DNA of 64,000 nt from Mariniphaga anaerophila (lineage in GTDB: Bacteria > Bacteroidota > Bacteroidia > Bacteroidales > Prolixibacteraceae), in assembly GCF_900129025.1 (NCBI RefSeq), contig NZ_FQUM01000002.1:558001-622000 (forward strand), written 5' to 3'. Shown here piece after piece: positions 16,665 to 24,411 of the stretch. Numbering within the stretch: the first letter of the stretch is position 1; every line of letters starts with the position of its first letter. The notes beneath the pieces were generated by a model. The model saw only the letters and a list, made by a program, of their open reading frames with translations. It was not told the origin of the DNA and did not search any database. Made by a program: the position numbers and the translations under genes.

Positions 16665-18128
16665 ATGGAATTTGTTGAAATATTCATTCTGATATTCAGT
16701 TTTGTGATTTTATTGGCGTTAGGTGTCCCTATCGCTTTTGGTATAGGAATTTCCGGTGTTTTAACCATGCTAGTTAGCATTGATATGATTCCTGCATTAA
16801 CTACTTTTTCGCAGCGCATGGCAACCGGACTTGACAGTTTTGCGCTGCTTGCCATTCCCTTTTTTATTTTAGCCGGAAACATAATGAACAGCGGGGGAAT
16901 TGCCATACGCCTTATTGATTTTGCCCGCGTTTTAGTTGGCGGAATTCCCGGTGGAGTGGCTATGGTAAACGTAATTGCAAATATGCTTTTTGGTGCTATT
17001 TCCGGTTCTGCTGCTGCATCTGCTTCTGCAATCGGCAGTATTATGCAACCCGAAATGAAAAAAGAAGGATACGCTGAGAATTTCAGCGCTGCGGTAAATA
17101 TTACTTCGGCAACAACGGGATTGTCAATTCCGCCAAGTAATATTCTAATTGTTTATTCTCTGGCCAGTGGCGGAGTGTCAATTACTGCGCTGTTTCTTGC
17201 GGGTTACCTGCCCGGAATTTTAACCGGAGTAGGAATAATTATTACGGCAATAACCATGCTTATTTATAAGAAAAATGGTTTTAAAGCAGCTGTAAAAGCG
17301 CTGGGCGTGGTTACATTGGTTGCCGCCGCAGTAATTCTTATTTATCAGGGAATAAGTTTCTCCAGAGCTAATTTTTCTCCTGTGGTTAATCGTATTCTTT
17401 TATATGTAATACTTGCCGCTATTGCTGTTTGGGGATTTTTCAAAACCAAAAATAACAAGAAAAAAGCACTGGAAGGAACGAAAAAATTTCTTGATGCTAT
17501 TCCCAGTTTGTTAATGCTGGTTATTGTAATTGGTGGAATTGTAGCCGGATATTTTACCGCAACCGAAGCATCGGCCATTGCAGTTTTGTATTCGCTGATT
17601 TTGGCGTTTATCTACCGCGAAGTTACATTTAAACATCTTCCTGATATTATTCTTCGCTCAGTAAAAACAACAGGAATTGTAATGTTGTTGGTTGCAACCT
17701 GTTTGGGCTTGTCGTGGATAATGGCGTACGAAAATATTCCACAAAATGTAAGCGAGGGCTTGCTGTCTCTTACCAGTAACCCATTCTTAATTTTGTTGAT
17801 TATTAACATGATTTTGCTCTTCGTAGGTATTTTCATGGACATGACGCCGGCCGTACTTATTTTCACACCGATATTCCTTCCGATTGTTACAGCAATGGGA
17901 GTTGATCCTATTCACTTCGGAATTATTATGGTACTCAACCTGAGTGTCGGACTTTGTACTCCTCCTGTGGGCTCGGTACTGTTTATCGGCTGTAGTGTTG
18001 CGGGGCTTAGTATCGACAAAGTAATAAAACCGTTATTGCCCATGTTTTTGGCTATGGTTGTTGTTTTGTTGCTGGTTACCTATTTTCCGCAAATTAGCTT
18101 GTGGCTGCCTGCTAAGTTTGGATTCTGA
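16665..18128 (+). CDS. dctM: TRAP transporter large permease (DctM family), enlarged
   Basis: The ATG at 16665 gives 487 residues. The conserved DctM blocks are present: VILLALGVPIAFGIGISG, FFILAGNIMNSGGIA, AISGSAAASASAIGSIM, TATEASAIAVLYSL and NLSVGLCTPPVGSVLFIG. Typical DctM proteins have about 425 residues. The surplus is an internal insertion of about 60 residues between ITAITMLIYKKNGFK and the FLDAIPSLLML segment. It contains two extra hydrophobic stretches separated by a short charged loop (KTKNNKKK), suggesting two added helices. The DctM is the transport channel. The operon ends at a strong terminator 20 bp downstream. Confidence 0.93.
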   Translation: MEFVEIFILIFSFVILLALGVPIAFGIGISGVLTMLVSIDMIPALTTFSQRMATGLDSFALLAIPFFILAGNIMNSGGIAIRLIDFARVLVGGIPGGVAMVNVIANMLFGAISGSAAASASAIGSIMQPEMKKEGYAENFSAAVNITSATTGLSIPPSNILIVYSLASGGVSITALFLAGYLPGILTGVGIIITAITMLIYKKNGFKAAVKALGVVTLVAAAVILIYQGISFSRANFSPVVNRILLYVILAAIAVWGFFKTKNNKKKALEGTKKFLDAIPSLLMLVIVIGGIVAGYFTATEASAIAVLYSLILAFIYREVTFKHLPDIILRSVKTTGIVMLLVATCLGLSWIMAYENIPQNVSEGLLSLTSNPFLILLIINMILLFVGIFMDMTPAVLIFTPIFLPIVTAMGVDPIHFGIIMVLNLSVGLCTPPVGSVLFIGCSVAGLSIDKVIKPLLPMFLAMVVVLLLVTYFPQISLWLPAKFGF

Positions 18129-18148
18129 CTTTTATAAAACCGAAGAAT

Positions 18149-18190
18149 AAAAAAACCGGAAACATCTAAATGTGCTTCCGGTTTTTTTTT
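18149..18190 (+). terminator. Rho-independent terminator after dctM
   Basis: An AAAAACCGGAA/TTCCGGTTTTT stem around a loop of about 14 bases is followed by a run of T. It lies about 20 bp past the dctM stop and closes the uronate operon. Confidence 0.85.
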
Positions 18191-18443
18191 GTGTTTAAAT
18201 TTTGAGTTTGTTCCTGTTAATGTTTTGTAATCTATACGGAAAAGGTTGATCTTTCCTGCTGTTGACATAGATATATTCAATTTGGCAATCGAAAAGTTTT
18301 GCCGTTATCTTTTTTTATCTGTGAACAGAATAGCTCTAGAGTTTACCTGTTTTTGTTAGTATCTGAGCCTGTATTCATAATTGGGGATTAATTTAGGTAT
18401 ATATAAGTTCTGATATTCATTCTAATTATTTGTTCGTATAAAC
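18191..18443. other. Non-coding spacer between the uronate operon and IS66
   Basis: This AT-rich stretch has no supported gene, no convincing promoter and no repeat. It ends with the left copy of the IS66 target duplication. Confidence 0.6.
18436..18443. repeat. 8-bp target-site duplication, left copy
   Basis: GTATAAAC directly abuts the IS66 left end and is repeated exactly at 24400-24407. Eight bp is the duplication size of the IS66 family. Confidence 0.92.
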
Positions 18444-18459
18444 GTATCCCCTCTACCAA
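18444..18459 (+). repeat. IS66 terminal inverted repeat, left
   Basis: GTATCCCCTCTACCAA is exactly complementary to the right end at 24384-24399. Confidence 0.92.
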
Positions 18460-18510
18460 GCAGGTCATAGAAAATCCTTGAATATAGTTTTTCTTTGTTT
18501 TATGCTGGGA

Positions 18511-18736
18511 TTAGAGTTCGAGGTTCTGCGGCAATAACTCATGCAGTTTGCTCACTTTGTATTCCGGGATTACTTCCAGTACTTTTTTGAGCCAGTCATA
18601 CGGGTTGACATCATTCTTTTTGCATGTGCCAAAAAACGAATAGAACATAGCTGCCCTTTCAGCGCCTCTCCTTGAACCGGCGAACAGGTAATTCTTTCTC
18701 CCCAACGCAATCGGGCGAATGGCATTTTCTGCCCAG
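18511..18736 (-). pseudogene. tnpC: IS66 transposase TnpC, C-terminal fragment
   Basis: These 75 codons form the C terminus of an IS66 TnpC. In frame they read NWAENAIRPIALGRKNYLFA, then RAAMFYSFFGTCKKNDVNPY and a conserved LPQN ending near the stop. They continue the transposase interrupted at 22242. The catalytic Glu of the DDE domain lies in the ENAIRP region, so it is separated from the rest of the protein. This fragment has no start of its own and is not expected to be translated. Confidence 0.9.
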
Positions 18737-18762
18737 TTATCAAAACCTTTGGATAACTTAGT
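18737..18762. repeat. Extra half-site array outside the left 88-bp repeat
   Basis: This 26-bp segment has no counterpart at the right end. It holds TTATCAAAA (18737-18745) and TTTGGATAA (18748-18756), then CTTAGT. With the TTATCCAAA that begins the terminal repeat, it forms TTTGGATAA-6 bp-TTATCCAAA, a typical tyrosine recombinase core layout. Confidence 0.65.
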
Positions 18763-18850
18763 TTATCCAAACTTTTATATTATCCCAACTTTCATTTTAA
18801 CAATCATGCAGACAATGTGTTGCCTGTGGAAAGTTAGGATAATATTATTG
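18763..18850 (+). repeat. RIT terminal inverted repeat, left (88 bp)
   Basis: This is an inverted copy of 22154-22241, strongest at the outer TTATCCAAACTTT and the inner block ending GGATAATATTATTG. Nine-bp sites lie at 18763-18771, 18780-18788 (TTATCCCAA) and, inverted, 18834-18842 (TTAGGATAA). Confidence 0.85.
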
Positions 18851-18853
18851 CCT

Positions 18854-19948
18854 TTATTCGATTTTCATTCCAAACAATGCAGCCAATCCCTTGTTCTCGG
18901 GTAGTTTCCATTTTTTTCTCATGGACTTGGTTACAGTATCTTCTAGTGTTTCAATTGCAGCCTTTTTTTGTTCTTCTGTAACATCCTGATATATCATTGT
19001 TGATTGCAGACTGGAGTGTCCCATCAATTCCTTTATTTCAACGATATTGATGTTGTCTTCTCTCCAATGACATGCCATACTGTGACGCCATAAATGACTG
19101 TGTAGGTCGAGGGGAACCTCCTTACATCTTTCATGGGCTTTTTTTGCATATAACTTAAGGCGTTTGCTAATAGCAGGTTGTGTCAGTTTGCCTCGTGTTC
19201 CGTGGCATGGGGAATAAAACAGAAAGTCATCCTGTTTCGGATTAGTTTTATGGAACAACTTTAGATACCGCTCCAGCCATTCAACAAGTCGCTTTTGAAG
19301 GTATATCGATCTAATCCTACCCCCTTTACCATGAAGAATAACAAAAGGTTCCTTTGCCTCAAGATGGATGTCAAGAACTTTCAATGAAAGTATTTCATCA
19401 ATACGGGCAGCAACTCCGTAACTCAGCATCATTAAGACAAGGTCTCTCAAGCCTATGCGTGTTGTCGTGTCAGGAACTGCAAATACAGCCTGTACCGCAT
19501 TTCTACTCATTCCGTTTACCTTTCTTTTAGGCTCTCTGAGAGAATGTATATGTTCGGAGGCTCTGATATAAAGATAACTGTATGCGGGGTTTCTTCCCCC
19601 GATGTATTCCAACAGGCTTTTTATTGCCGCCATTCTGTTATTGCAAGTTCCGTTGCATACTCCCCGTTCCTGCTTCAACCACGTCCGCCATTCATTCAAT
19701 TTTTCAACGGAGAAACATTCACCATTCAAATTGAATGGTGTGATACCTTTATTGGATTCCAGAAACCTGCCATATAATGAAAGGGATAATCTATACGACC
19801 GCTCAGTATGGCAGCTGCTTGTCTTCAGTGAAGGAATATGGATATTAATCCAGTCATATGTATAACGTGCAAGATCCTTTGCTTGCTGGGGAATGCTACT
19901 TTTTATACTATTCTTCGTTCTCATCGTCTGATAATTGAGGTAAGACAT
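18854..19948 (-). CDS. ritC: Tyrosine recombinase, third gene of the RIT element
   Basis: This 364-residue phage-integrase-family protein has an N-terminal SAM-like DNA-binding region (residues about 20-130), then the catalytic domain. The first Arg is in the YGVAARIDEIL region, a Lys in ILHGKGGRIRS, then the HxxR box HSHLWRHSMA, and the nucleophile Tyr near residue 320 in LMGHSSLQSTMIYQDV. All catalytic positions appear intact. Its start overlaps the end of the preceding recombinase gene by 41 bp; an in-frame ATG eight codons later is an alternative. Its stop is only 4 bp from the left 88-bp repeat. The role is presumably strand exchange at the element ends, jointly with the other two. Confidence 0.88.
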   Translation of the reverse strand: MSYLNYQTMRTKNSIKSSIPQQAKDLARYTYDWINIHIPSLKTSSCHTERSYRLSLSLYGRFLESNKGITPFNLNGECFSVEKLNEWRTWLKQERGVCNGTCNNRMAAIKSLLEYIGGRNPAYSYLYIRASEHIHSLREPKRKVNGMSRNAVQAVFAVPDTTTRIGLRDLVLMMLSYGVAARIDEILSLKVLDIHLEAKEPFVILHGKGGRIRSIYLQKRLVEWLERYLKLFHKTNPKQDDFLFYSPCHGTRGKLTQPAISKRLKLYAKKAHERCKEVPLDLHSHLWRHSMACHWREDNINIVEIKELMGHSSLQSTMIYQDVTEEQKKAAIETLEDTVTKSMRKKWKLPENKGLAALFGMKIE

Positions 19949-20888
19949 TGTTGAAACTGTTTTCGGTATTCCTTTTCAGTTTGTCGGTGAGCATCGGTGT
20001 TATATGGAAGTAACCATATGTACTTTGGATACTTTTATGCCCCATGCTTCTGGACAGAAAAAGAAGTTTTCCGCTTAATTCATACCCATGGTCCTCCCAT
20101 TTGGTAATATTAGTTACTGCGTAATGACTACGAAGATCATATGCACGTGCTGCTTCGGTATTCAATCTGTACCAGATATTTCTGAAGTGATATCCTTCCC
20201 ATGCGGGAGTATGTACATTGTCATTCCTATCCGGGAAAAAGTATTCGCGCCTCGGCATCAGTTCTGACATAGCTACATTATACTTTTTTAGAATAGCCAG
20301 CATTGATTGGTGAAGTGCGATACGGTGTTGGCCGGCCCCTTTAGACTTTTCAATCTCTACCACTCCATTCTTTAGGTCAACATTTCTGCACTTCAGCCAT
20401 CTGACCTCACAGGTTCTCATTCCCGAACTCAAAAGAAGGCGGAAGAATACCGGGAGTTCAAGGCGGTTCAGCAGGGCATGGAGACTCCTTTGTCGTAATG
20501 ACAGCTTCATGAAGTAGATGTCGCATTCATGGAAAAAGGAAACCAGTTCTTCTCGTGTAAAATAATGAGGTAAATATGAACTTGGAACACTTGCAGAATT
20601 TCTTTTCGATCTCGATTTCGTCCATTTACGCTTGCGAGCATAATCTATAAAGTTCCATATGACCGTAGTTCGTACCCTACAAGAATTTCCATTTTCTGTC
20701 GGTCTTGGATTACACCAAGAAGTCATTTCATCGGTAATGATATCCGCTGTCGGATATTTGTCAGCAATGTAATTGTCAAAATAATGCAGGTTCTCGTAAT
20801 AAGTCTTGCACCATTGTCCTGCGGCCTGCCTGCTCAGGATAAACTCTTCAAAAAGCGGCGCAAGAAAGGATTTAAACGGCCTTTTCAT
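19908..20888 (-). CDS. ritB: Tyrosine recombinase, second gene of the RIT element
   Basis: This 326-residue integrase-family protein has the catalytic Arg in SSGMRTCEVRWLK, the Lys in EIEKSKGAGQHRI, the second Arg in YDLRSHYAVTNI, the His-rich SRSMGHKSIQSTYGYFH and the nucleophile Tyr near residue 293. The His of the HxxR box is replaced by Leu or Asp-Leu (DLRSHY), a common variation in this group. It overlaps the first recombinase gene by 4 bp (ATGA) and the third by 41 bp, indicating translational coupling of the trio. Confidence 0.87.
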   Translation of the reverse strand: MKRPFKSFLAPLFEEFILSRQAAGQWCKTYYENLHYFDNYIADKYPTADIITDEMTSWCNPRPTENGNSCRVRTTVIWNFIDYARKRKWTKSRSKRNSASVPSSYLPHYFTREELVSFFHECDIYFMKLSLRQRSLHALLNRLELPVFFRLLLSSGMRTCEVRWLKCRNVDLKNGVVEIEKSKGAGQHRIALHQSMLAILKKYNVAMSELMPRREYFFPDRNDNVHTPAWEGYHFRNIWYRLNTEAARAYDLRSHYAVTNITKWEDHGYELSGKLLFLSRSMGHKSIQSTYGYFHITPMLTDKLKRNTENSFNNVLPQLSDDENEE

Positions 20889-22120
20889 ATTTCGAACAAT
20901 TCGTTTGATACCGGAAATTCAGCAACGCTTATTGAGCATTCACGCAGATGCTCAATATCTGCATCTGCATACGGTTTGATGGATTCAGGAGAGCTATGGC
21001 CGGCAATCGAAGAAACAACATCACATTCAACACCGTGACTTAAAAGATATGTGACCAGGTGGTGGCGCAGTACTCTCAATCCTTTGGGCTCTCCATCGGT
21101 TCGTACTCCCGATTTTCTTAAAAGCTTCCGAGCTATGCCTCCAAGATATTTCAGTTCACCATGAGGCCGGCTTTTTGTTACCAAAACAGTCTGCGCGGCA
21201 TTTTTAGGCCTTTCTGTTGTTATGTAATCAAACAGCTCGTTTCCTATTGCTGCATTCATGGGCATTGTTAATGGCTCCCCTGTTTTTGATTGTATAAGGT
21301 GAATCCGGTCATGTTTCCAATCAATATTTTCTGGCTTAAGGTTTGAGATATCAGTTCCCCTTAGTCCCAGAAAATATAACAGCCATCCGACACTCCGTTC
21401 TAGGTGTGTCAGTCCCGAGGTCTCGTTTTCAAGGCATTCTCGTATTTTTGTTGATTCTTCCGGTGTCAGATACTGGAAATTCTTGTTGCCGGCTTTTATA
21501 CTCGGCAACATTTCGAGAATGTTTAGTGCCGGCTCTCCATATAATTGCACAGCTGTTTTTAATGCAGCCTTAATCAAGTTACAATAATCTTTGCCTCTAA
21601 TTTGTTGTTCTCCATTGAAAAAGAATGTATAAACCATTTTGTTTTCAACATCAAGGAATGTTTCAGCGCCACAGTTTTGCAAATGTTTGAAGAAATTCAT
21701 CGCTGCACGAGCCTCTGTCCATACGGTCTTTTCACGTTTTTCATGCAATCCGCCTAATCTAAAATGATTGTCTATAGCTGATTGAAAAACTGTATTCAGT
21801 TGGTCATATAAAGATGGAGATGCGAGAAATCCATTTTTGGAGCCAACTCCTCCTGGGTATATGCCTTTACAGTCAAACTGTTTAACATTTCCCATATAAG
21901 TCCTTAAATGTTTATACCTTCCCTCTTCCGGTTTATAGCCACGTTTCTTAACTTCAAGAAAAAAAAGTTCCTCATACGAGTTAATTTCTGGTGATGTACC
22001 AGCTTCCAAAGCCAACCTGATACATTTTCTGGTTTGCAGGAGAGAATCTTTCTTGTAACCGTTTTTAATAAGGAAGTCCATCAACTTTTGATGTATCTTC
22101 CGAAGATTTGATGTATCCAT
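20885..22120 (-). CDS. ritA: Tyrosine recombinase, first gene of the RIT element
   Basis: This 411-residue protein is the largest of the three. The N-terminal 200 residues are a helical DNA-binding region. The catalytic domain has Arg in YFLGLRGTDISNLK, Lys in IQSKTGEPLTMP, the box GLRVLRHHLVTYLL (Arg near 352), and a GHSSPESIKPYADAD ending with Tyr near residue 384. It is the promoter-proximal gene; 33 bp separate its start from the right 88-bp repeat, so its promoter probably overlaps the element end and could be controlled by recombinase binding there. Confidence 0.88.
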   Translation of the reverse strand: MDTSNLRKIHQKLMDFLIKNGYKKDSLLQTRKCIRLALEAGTSPEINSYEELFFLEVKKRGYKPEEGRYKHLRTYMGNVKQFDCKGIYPGGVGSKNGFLASPSLYDQLNTVFQSAIDNHFRLGGLHEKREKTVWTEARAAMNFFKHLQNCGAETFLDVENKMVYTFFFNGEQQIRGKDYCNLIKAALKTAVQLYGEPALNILEMLPSIKAGNKNFQYLTPEESTKIRECLENETSGLTHLERSVGWLLYFLGLRGTDISNLKPENIDWKHDRIHLIQSKTGEPLTMPMNAAIGNELFDYITTERPKNAAQTVLVTKSRPHGELKYLGGIARKLLRKSGVRTDGEPKGLRVLRHHLVTYLLSHGVECDVVSSIAGHSSPESIKPYADADIEHLRECSISVAEFPVSNELFEI

Positions 22121-22153
22121 ATGATATTATATTTAGTTTATGGACACAATTTA

Positions 22154-22241
22154 CAATAATATTATCCAAACTTTCAACAGGTAAAATATTGATTATATGA
22201 CTATTGGACTAAGTATTTGGATAATGGTAAAGTTTGGATAA
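22154..22241 (-). repeat. RIT terminal inverted repeat, right (88 bp)
   Basis: This is the inverted copy of 18763-18850. The 9-bp sites are TTTGGATAA at 22233-22241 and 22216-22224, and TTATCCAAA at 22162-22170, at the same offsets (0, 17 and 71) as in the left end. Confidence 0.85.
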
Positions 22242-23527
22242 GCCAGGTTGTTGTCGATTTCCAACGAGCCGTCGTGCAGATAATTTATCAGGTTATCCCA
22301 TCGGGGCAGACAATAAGCCACAGCCTTGCCAATGGGCGATTTTGGAAGTGATGTTTTCCAGGTTTTCACCATCCATTTGCTCATCTCGTTTAACAGCGGG
22401 AGCGATTTTTCAAGCCTGAGTTTATACCGTTCTTCCGGCGAAAAGTTTTCCTCCCTGGCTACCTGTTCAATGGCATAAAGTTTCTGGAACATATCCATGG
22501 CATACCCGGCCTTCTCTTCATCATAAGGCAATGCTTTTTCAACCCCCCTTCGGGCATGCGCCATGCAATTGAGATGGGTTATGTTTTTTCTTTTGGCGAT
22601 AAAATCATAAACAGTATAACCATCGGTCTGGAGGTAGCCTTTAAAGTTTTTCAATAGTTTTGATGGCCCTTCCCTTGAACGGCCGTGCTGATAATCGAAC
22701 AACACGGTTTTTTCCAGTGGCGATGAATAAATCCAGTGGTACCCGCGGTGAGTTTTTCCCTTTTTTGTTTTGTCAAGTACCTGGATTGGCGTTTCATCGA
22801 CCTGTAAATATCCTTGCTGCAATACCCTTCGTTTCAGGTTTTCATACAGCGGCCAAAGCAAACTGCTGACTGATTCCTGCCATCCGTTAAGGGTCGATGA
22901 CGGGATTTTGATGCCTTCGCGTTTAAACCGCTCGATTTGACGATAAACCGGCAGGTGATCGACGAATTTATCAATCATTACCTGCGCCAAAAGTCCGGGT
23001 CCTGCTATCCCTTTTTCAATGGGGAACACCGGAAGCGGGGCAATAACACCTTTTTGTGTCAATGTTTCTTCATCTTCAGGTTTGATATATTTGGGGCGAA
23101 TAAACCGCCTAATGAAAAGTTTTGCCGGAATCAGCTCCAACTGGTCGGTTACTTCGCGTCCGATACATTTCATGCCGGTGGTGTCTTCCTCGGGCTCAAT
23201 TACAGTTTCTTTAACCGGAAGATGAGACGGAAGCGCCATGCGCCCGGGGTGGTTTACCCGTTTTGTTTTTTTACGAACGTAGGTAATGGTTTCTTCTTGT
23301 TTTTCCGGCTGGGCTTCTTTAGGAACATCAAAGGGGAGTTTCATCTGGTTTTCATCCTCGTTTTTTATGAAACGTTCGCGTTTTGAACCATAAAGCAAAC
23401 GGTTCATTTGGTCAACCTGAAACTGGAGTTGAGATACTTTCGATTCTAATATGGATTTGTCAGACTCCAGCTTTTTGTTAGCCTCCAAAAGCTGCTCGTA
23501 ACTCATATTTCCCAGTGCCTTTGACAT
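22242..23527 (-). pseudogene. tnpC: IS66 transposase TnpC, N-terminal part, interrupted
   Basis: About 428 codons of TnpC are present: a coiled-coil N terminus (YEQLLEANKKLESDKSILES), the zinc-finger-like and leader region, then the DDE domain with GYLQVDETPIQVLDK, QTDGYTVYDF and the stretch ending SLEIDNNL. The homology stops where the RIT element begins; the frame runs on 16 codons into the element to a stop at 22193. The remaining 75 codons are at 18511-18736, giving about 503 residues for the original protein, the usual TnpC size. Confidence 0.92.
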
Positions 23528-23624
23528 ACGACAAAAATACTGTAAATACAGGTTTTTCAGAAGAAAAAACAGAGGGAGTTATCAAGGTATTATTCGGATA
23601 AATAATGGGGTAAATATTTGGCTC

Positions 23625-23996
23625 CTAACTTTCGTTTACAACTCCGGTTGGCGAAGTGTAACGTTTTCTTTTTTGAATGTTTTCAATGCTCAAACCATCG
23701 ATAATCATCACCAGCTTGGCATAATCCAGGACAATGCTCCCGGCCGAAGAGTCGTACCGGGGAAGTTCAAAAGCACCTTTCTCCAGGCGTTTGTAATACA
23801 GGATGAACCCCGCTCCCTGCCAGTGCAGTAGTTTAATTTTGTCGCGGCGTTTATTAATGAAAATAAACACATCGCCATTACAGGGATTGCGGGCAAGAAT
23901 ATTTTGTATAAGTCCGCTCAGACCGTCAAAACTTTTTCTCATATCAGTTGGCTGGCTGTACAAATGGAACCGGTTTTCAGATGACAGGGCAAACAT
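23625..23996 (-). CDS. tnpB: IS66 accessory protein TnpB
   Basis: This 123-residue protein is the IS66 Orf2. It contains YSQPTDMRKSFDGLSGLIQ, GDVFIFINKRRDKIKLLHW and GFILYYKRLEKGAFELPR, all strongly conserved in this family. It is required along with TnpA and TnpC for IS66 transposition, though its biochemical role is unclear. It lies 3 bp after tnpA and is intact. Confidence 0.94.
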   Translation of the reverse strand: MFALSSENRFHLYSQPTDMRKSFDGLSGLIQNILARNPCNGDVFIFINKRRDKIKLLHWQGAGFILYYKRLEKGAFELPRYDSSAGSIVLDYAKLVMIIDGLSIENIQKRKRYTSPTGVVNES

Positions 23997-23999
23997 GGG

Positions 24000-24341
24000 C
24001 TAAAAGTTTATCAGGGTTTTCAACTGGCTGATATCAATCCCGACCGGACAACTCAGCTGGACCCCGTCTGAAAAAGATACATCTATCCGCCCGGAATTTG
24101 CGTTTGTTTCGGTTGGAGTTCCACCTCTGGAGATTTCCACAGGAATAAATGTGTCGGAAACTTTTTTGTCACCCTTAACCTGGAACGCCTTTTCCTTTCT
24201 GTACTTCCTCAGCCAGTAGCTGAATGTCTTTACTGAGAGTTTTTCACGTGAACAAAACTTAACCTGGGACAATCCGCTTTCCTGCCATAACTCAATGGCC
24301 AGGTACATCTCCTCTTTGCTATACTTCTGATTTTTTCGCAT
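24000..24341 (-). CDS. tnpA: IS66 accessory protein TnpA
   Basis: This 113-residue protein starts 58 bp inside the right IS end. A helix-turn-helix occupies residues about 8-50 (YSKEEMYLAIELWQESGLSQ and KFCSREKLSVKTFSYWLRKY), matching the IS66 Orf1 family. The C-terminal half (VEISRGGTPTET, RIDVSFSDGVQLSCPVGID) is the weakly conserved tail seen in these proteins. It probably binds the IS ends. Confidence 0.92.
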   Translation of the reverse strand: MRKNQKYSKEEMYLAIELWQESGLSQVKFCSREKLSVKTFSYWLRKYRKEKAFQVKGDKKVSDTFIPVEISRGGTPTETNANSGRIDVSFSDGVQLSCPVGIDISQLKTLINF

Positions 24342-24383
24342 GGCGCGAAGGTAGGCCCCGGTTATTCAACTGGAAAGACGGGG

Positions 24384-24399
24384 TTGGTAGAGGGGATAC
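24384..24399 (-). repeat. IS66 terminal inverted repeat, right
   Basis: TTGGTAGAGGGGATAC is the exact complement of 18444-18459. Confidence 0.92.
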
Positions 24400-24407
24400 G
24401 TATAAAC
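24400..24407. repeat. 8-bp target-site duplication, right copy
   Basis: GTATAAAC is identical to 18436-18443. It ends 4 bases before the GH43 stop codon region (24412-24414). Confidence 0.92.
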
Positions 24408-24411
24408 AGTG

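Larger units (their letters stand above)
18737..22241 (-). mobile_element. Recombinase-in-trio (RIT)-type element of three tyrosine recombinases
   Basis: This 3505-bp element interrupts IS66 tnpC. It encodes only three overlapping tyrosine recombinases, all on the minus strand, and its ends are 88-bp inverted repeats. Each end carries three copies of a TTATCCAAA-type 9-bp site at equal offsets. IS66 reading resumes at 18736 and 22242, and the flanking hexamers are GCCCAG on the left and GCCAGG on the right. The gene order and overlaps match known RIT elements. No cargo gene is present. Because the IS66 halves join exactly in frame, the boundaries are well defined on the right and to within a few bases on the left. 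Confidence 0.85.
18444..24399 (-). mobile_element. IS66-family insertion sequence, interrupted by a RIT element
   Basis: The insertion sequence is bounded by 16-bp perfect inverted repeats (GTATCCCCTCTACCAA at 18444-18459 and its complement at 24384-24399) and an 8-bp target duplication. It carries the three IS66 genes tnpA, tnpB and tnpC on the minus strand. TnpC is split by a 3.5-kb element, so the original IS was about 2.45 kb, normal for IS66. The intact duplication shows a simple insertion, located 5 bp after the GH43 stop codon. With tnpC broken the copy is unlikely to move by itself. Confidence 0.93.

Noticed and set aside
18282-18303. GGCA...TTTTGCC as a sigma-54 promoter
   Set aside because: The GG to GC spacing is about 15 rather than 10 bp and no gene follows.
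22193-22241. C-terminal tail of the tnpC ORF as part of the transposase
   Set aside because: These 16 codons read through the RIT end repeat; transposase homology stops at 22242.
18763-22241. CRISPR-like or repeat array at the RIT ends
   Set aside because: The 9-bp sites are few, in both orientations, and tied to the element ends.
18444-24399. Composite transposon carrying integrase cargo
   Set aside because: The three recombinases have their own inverted ends and split tnpC, so this is one element inside another, not IS cargo.
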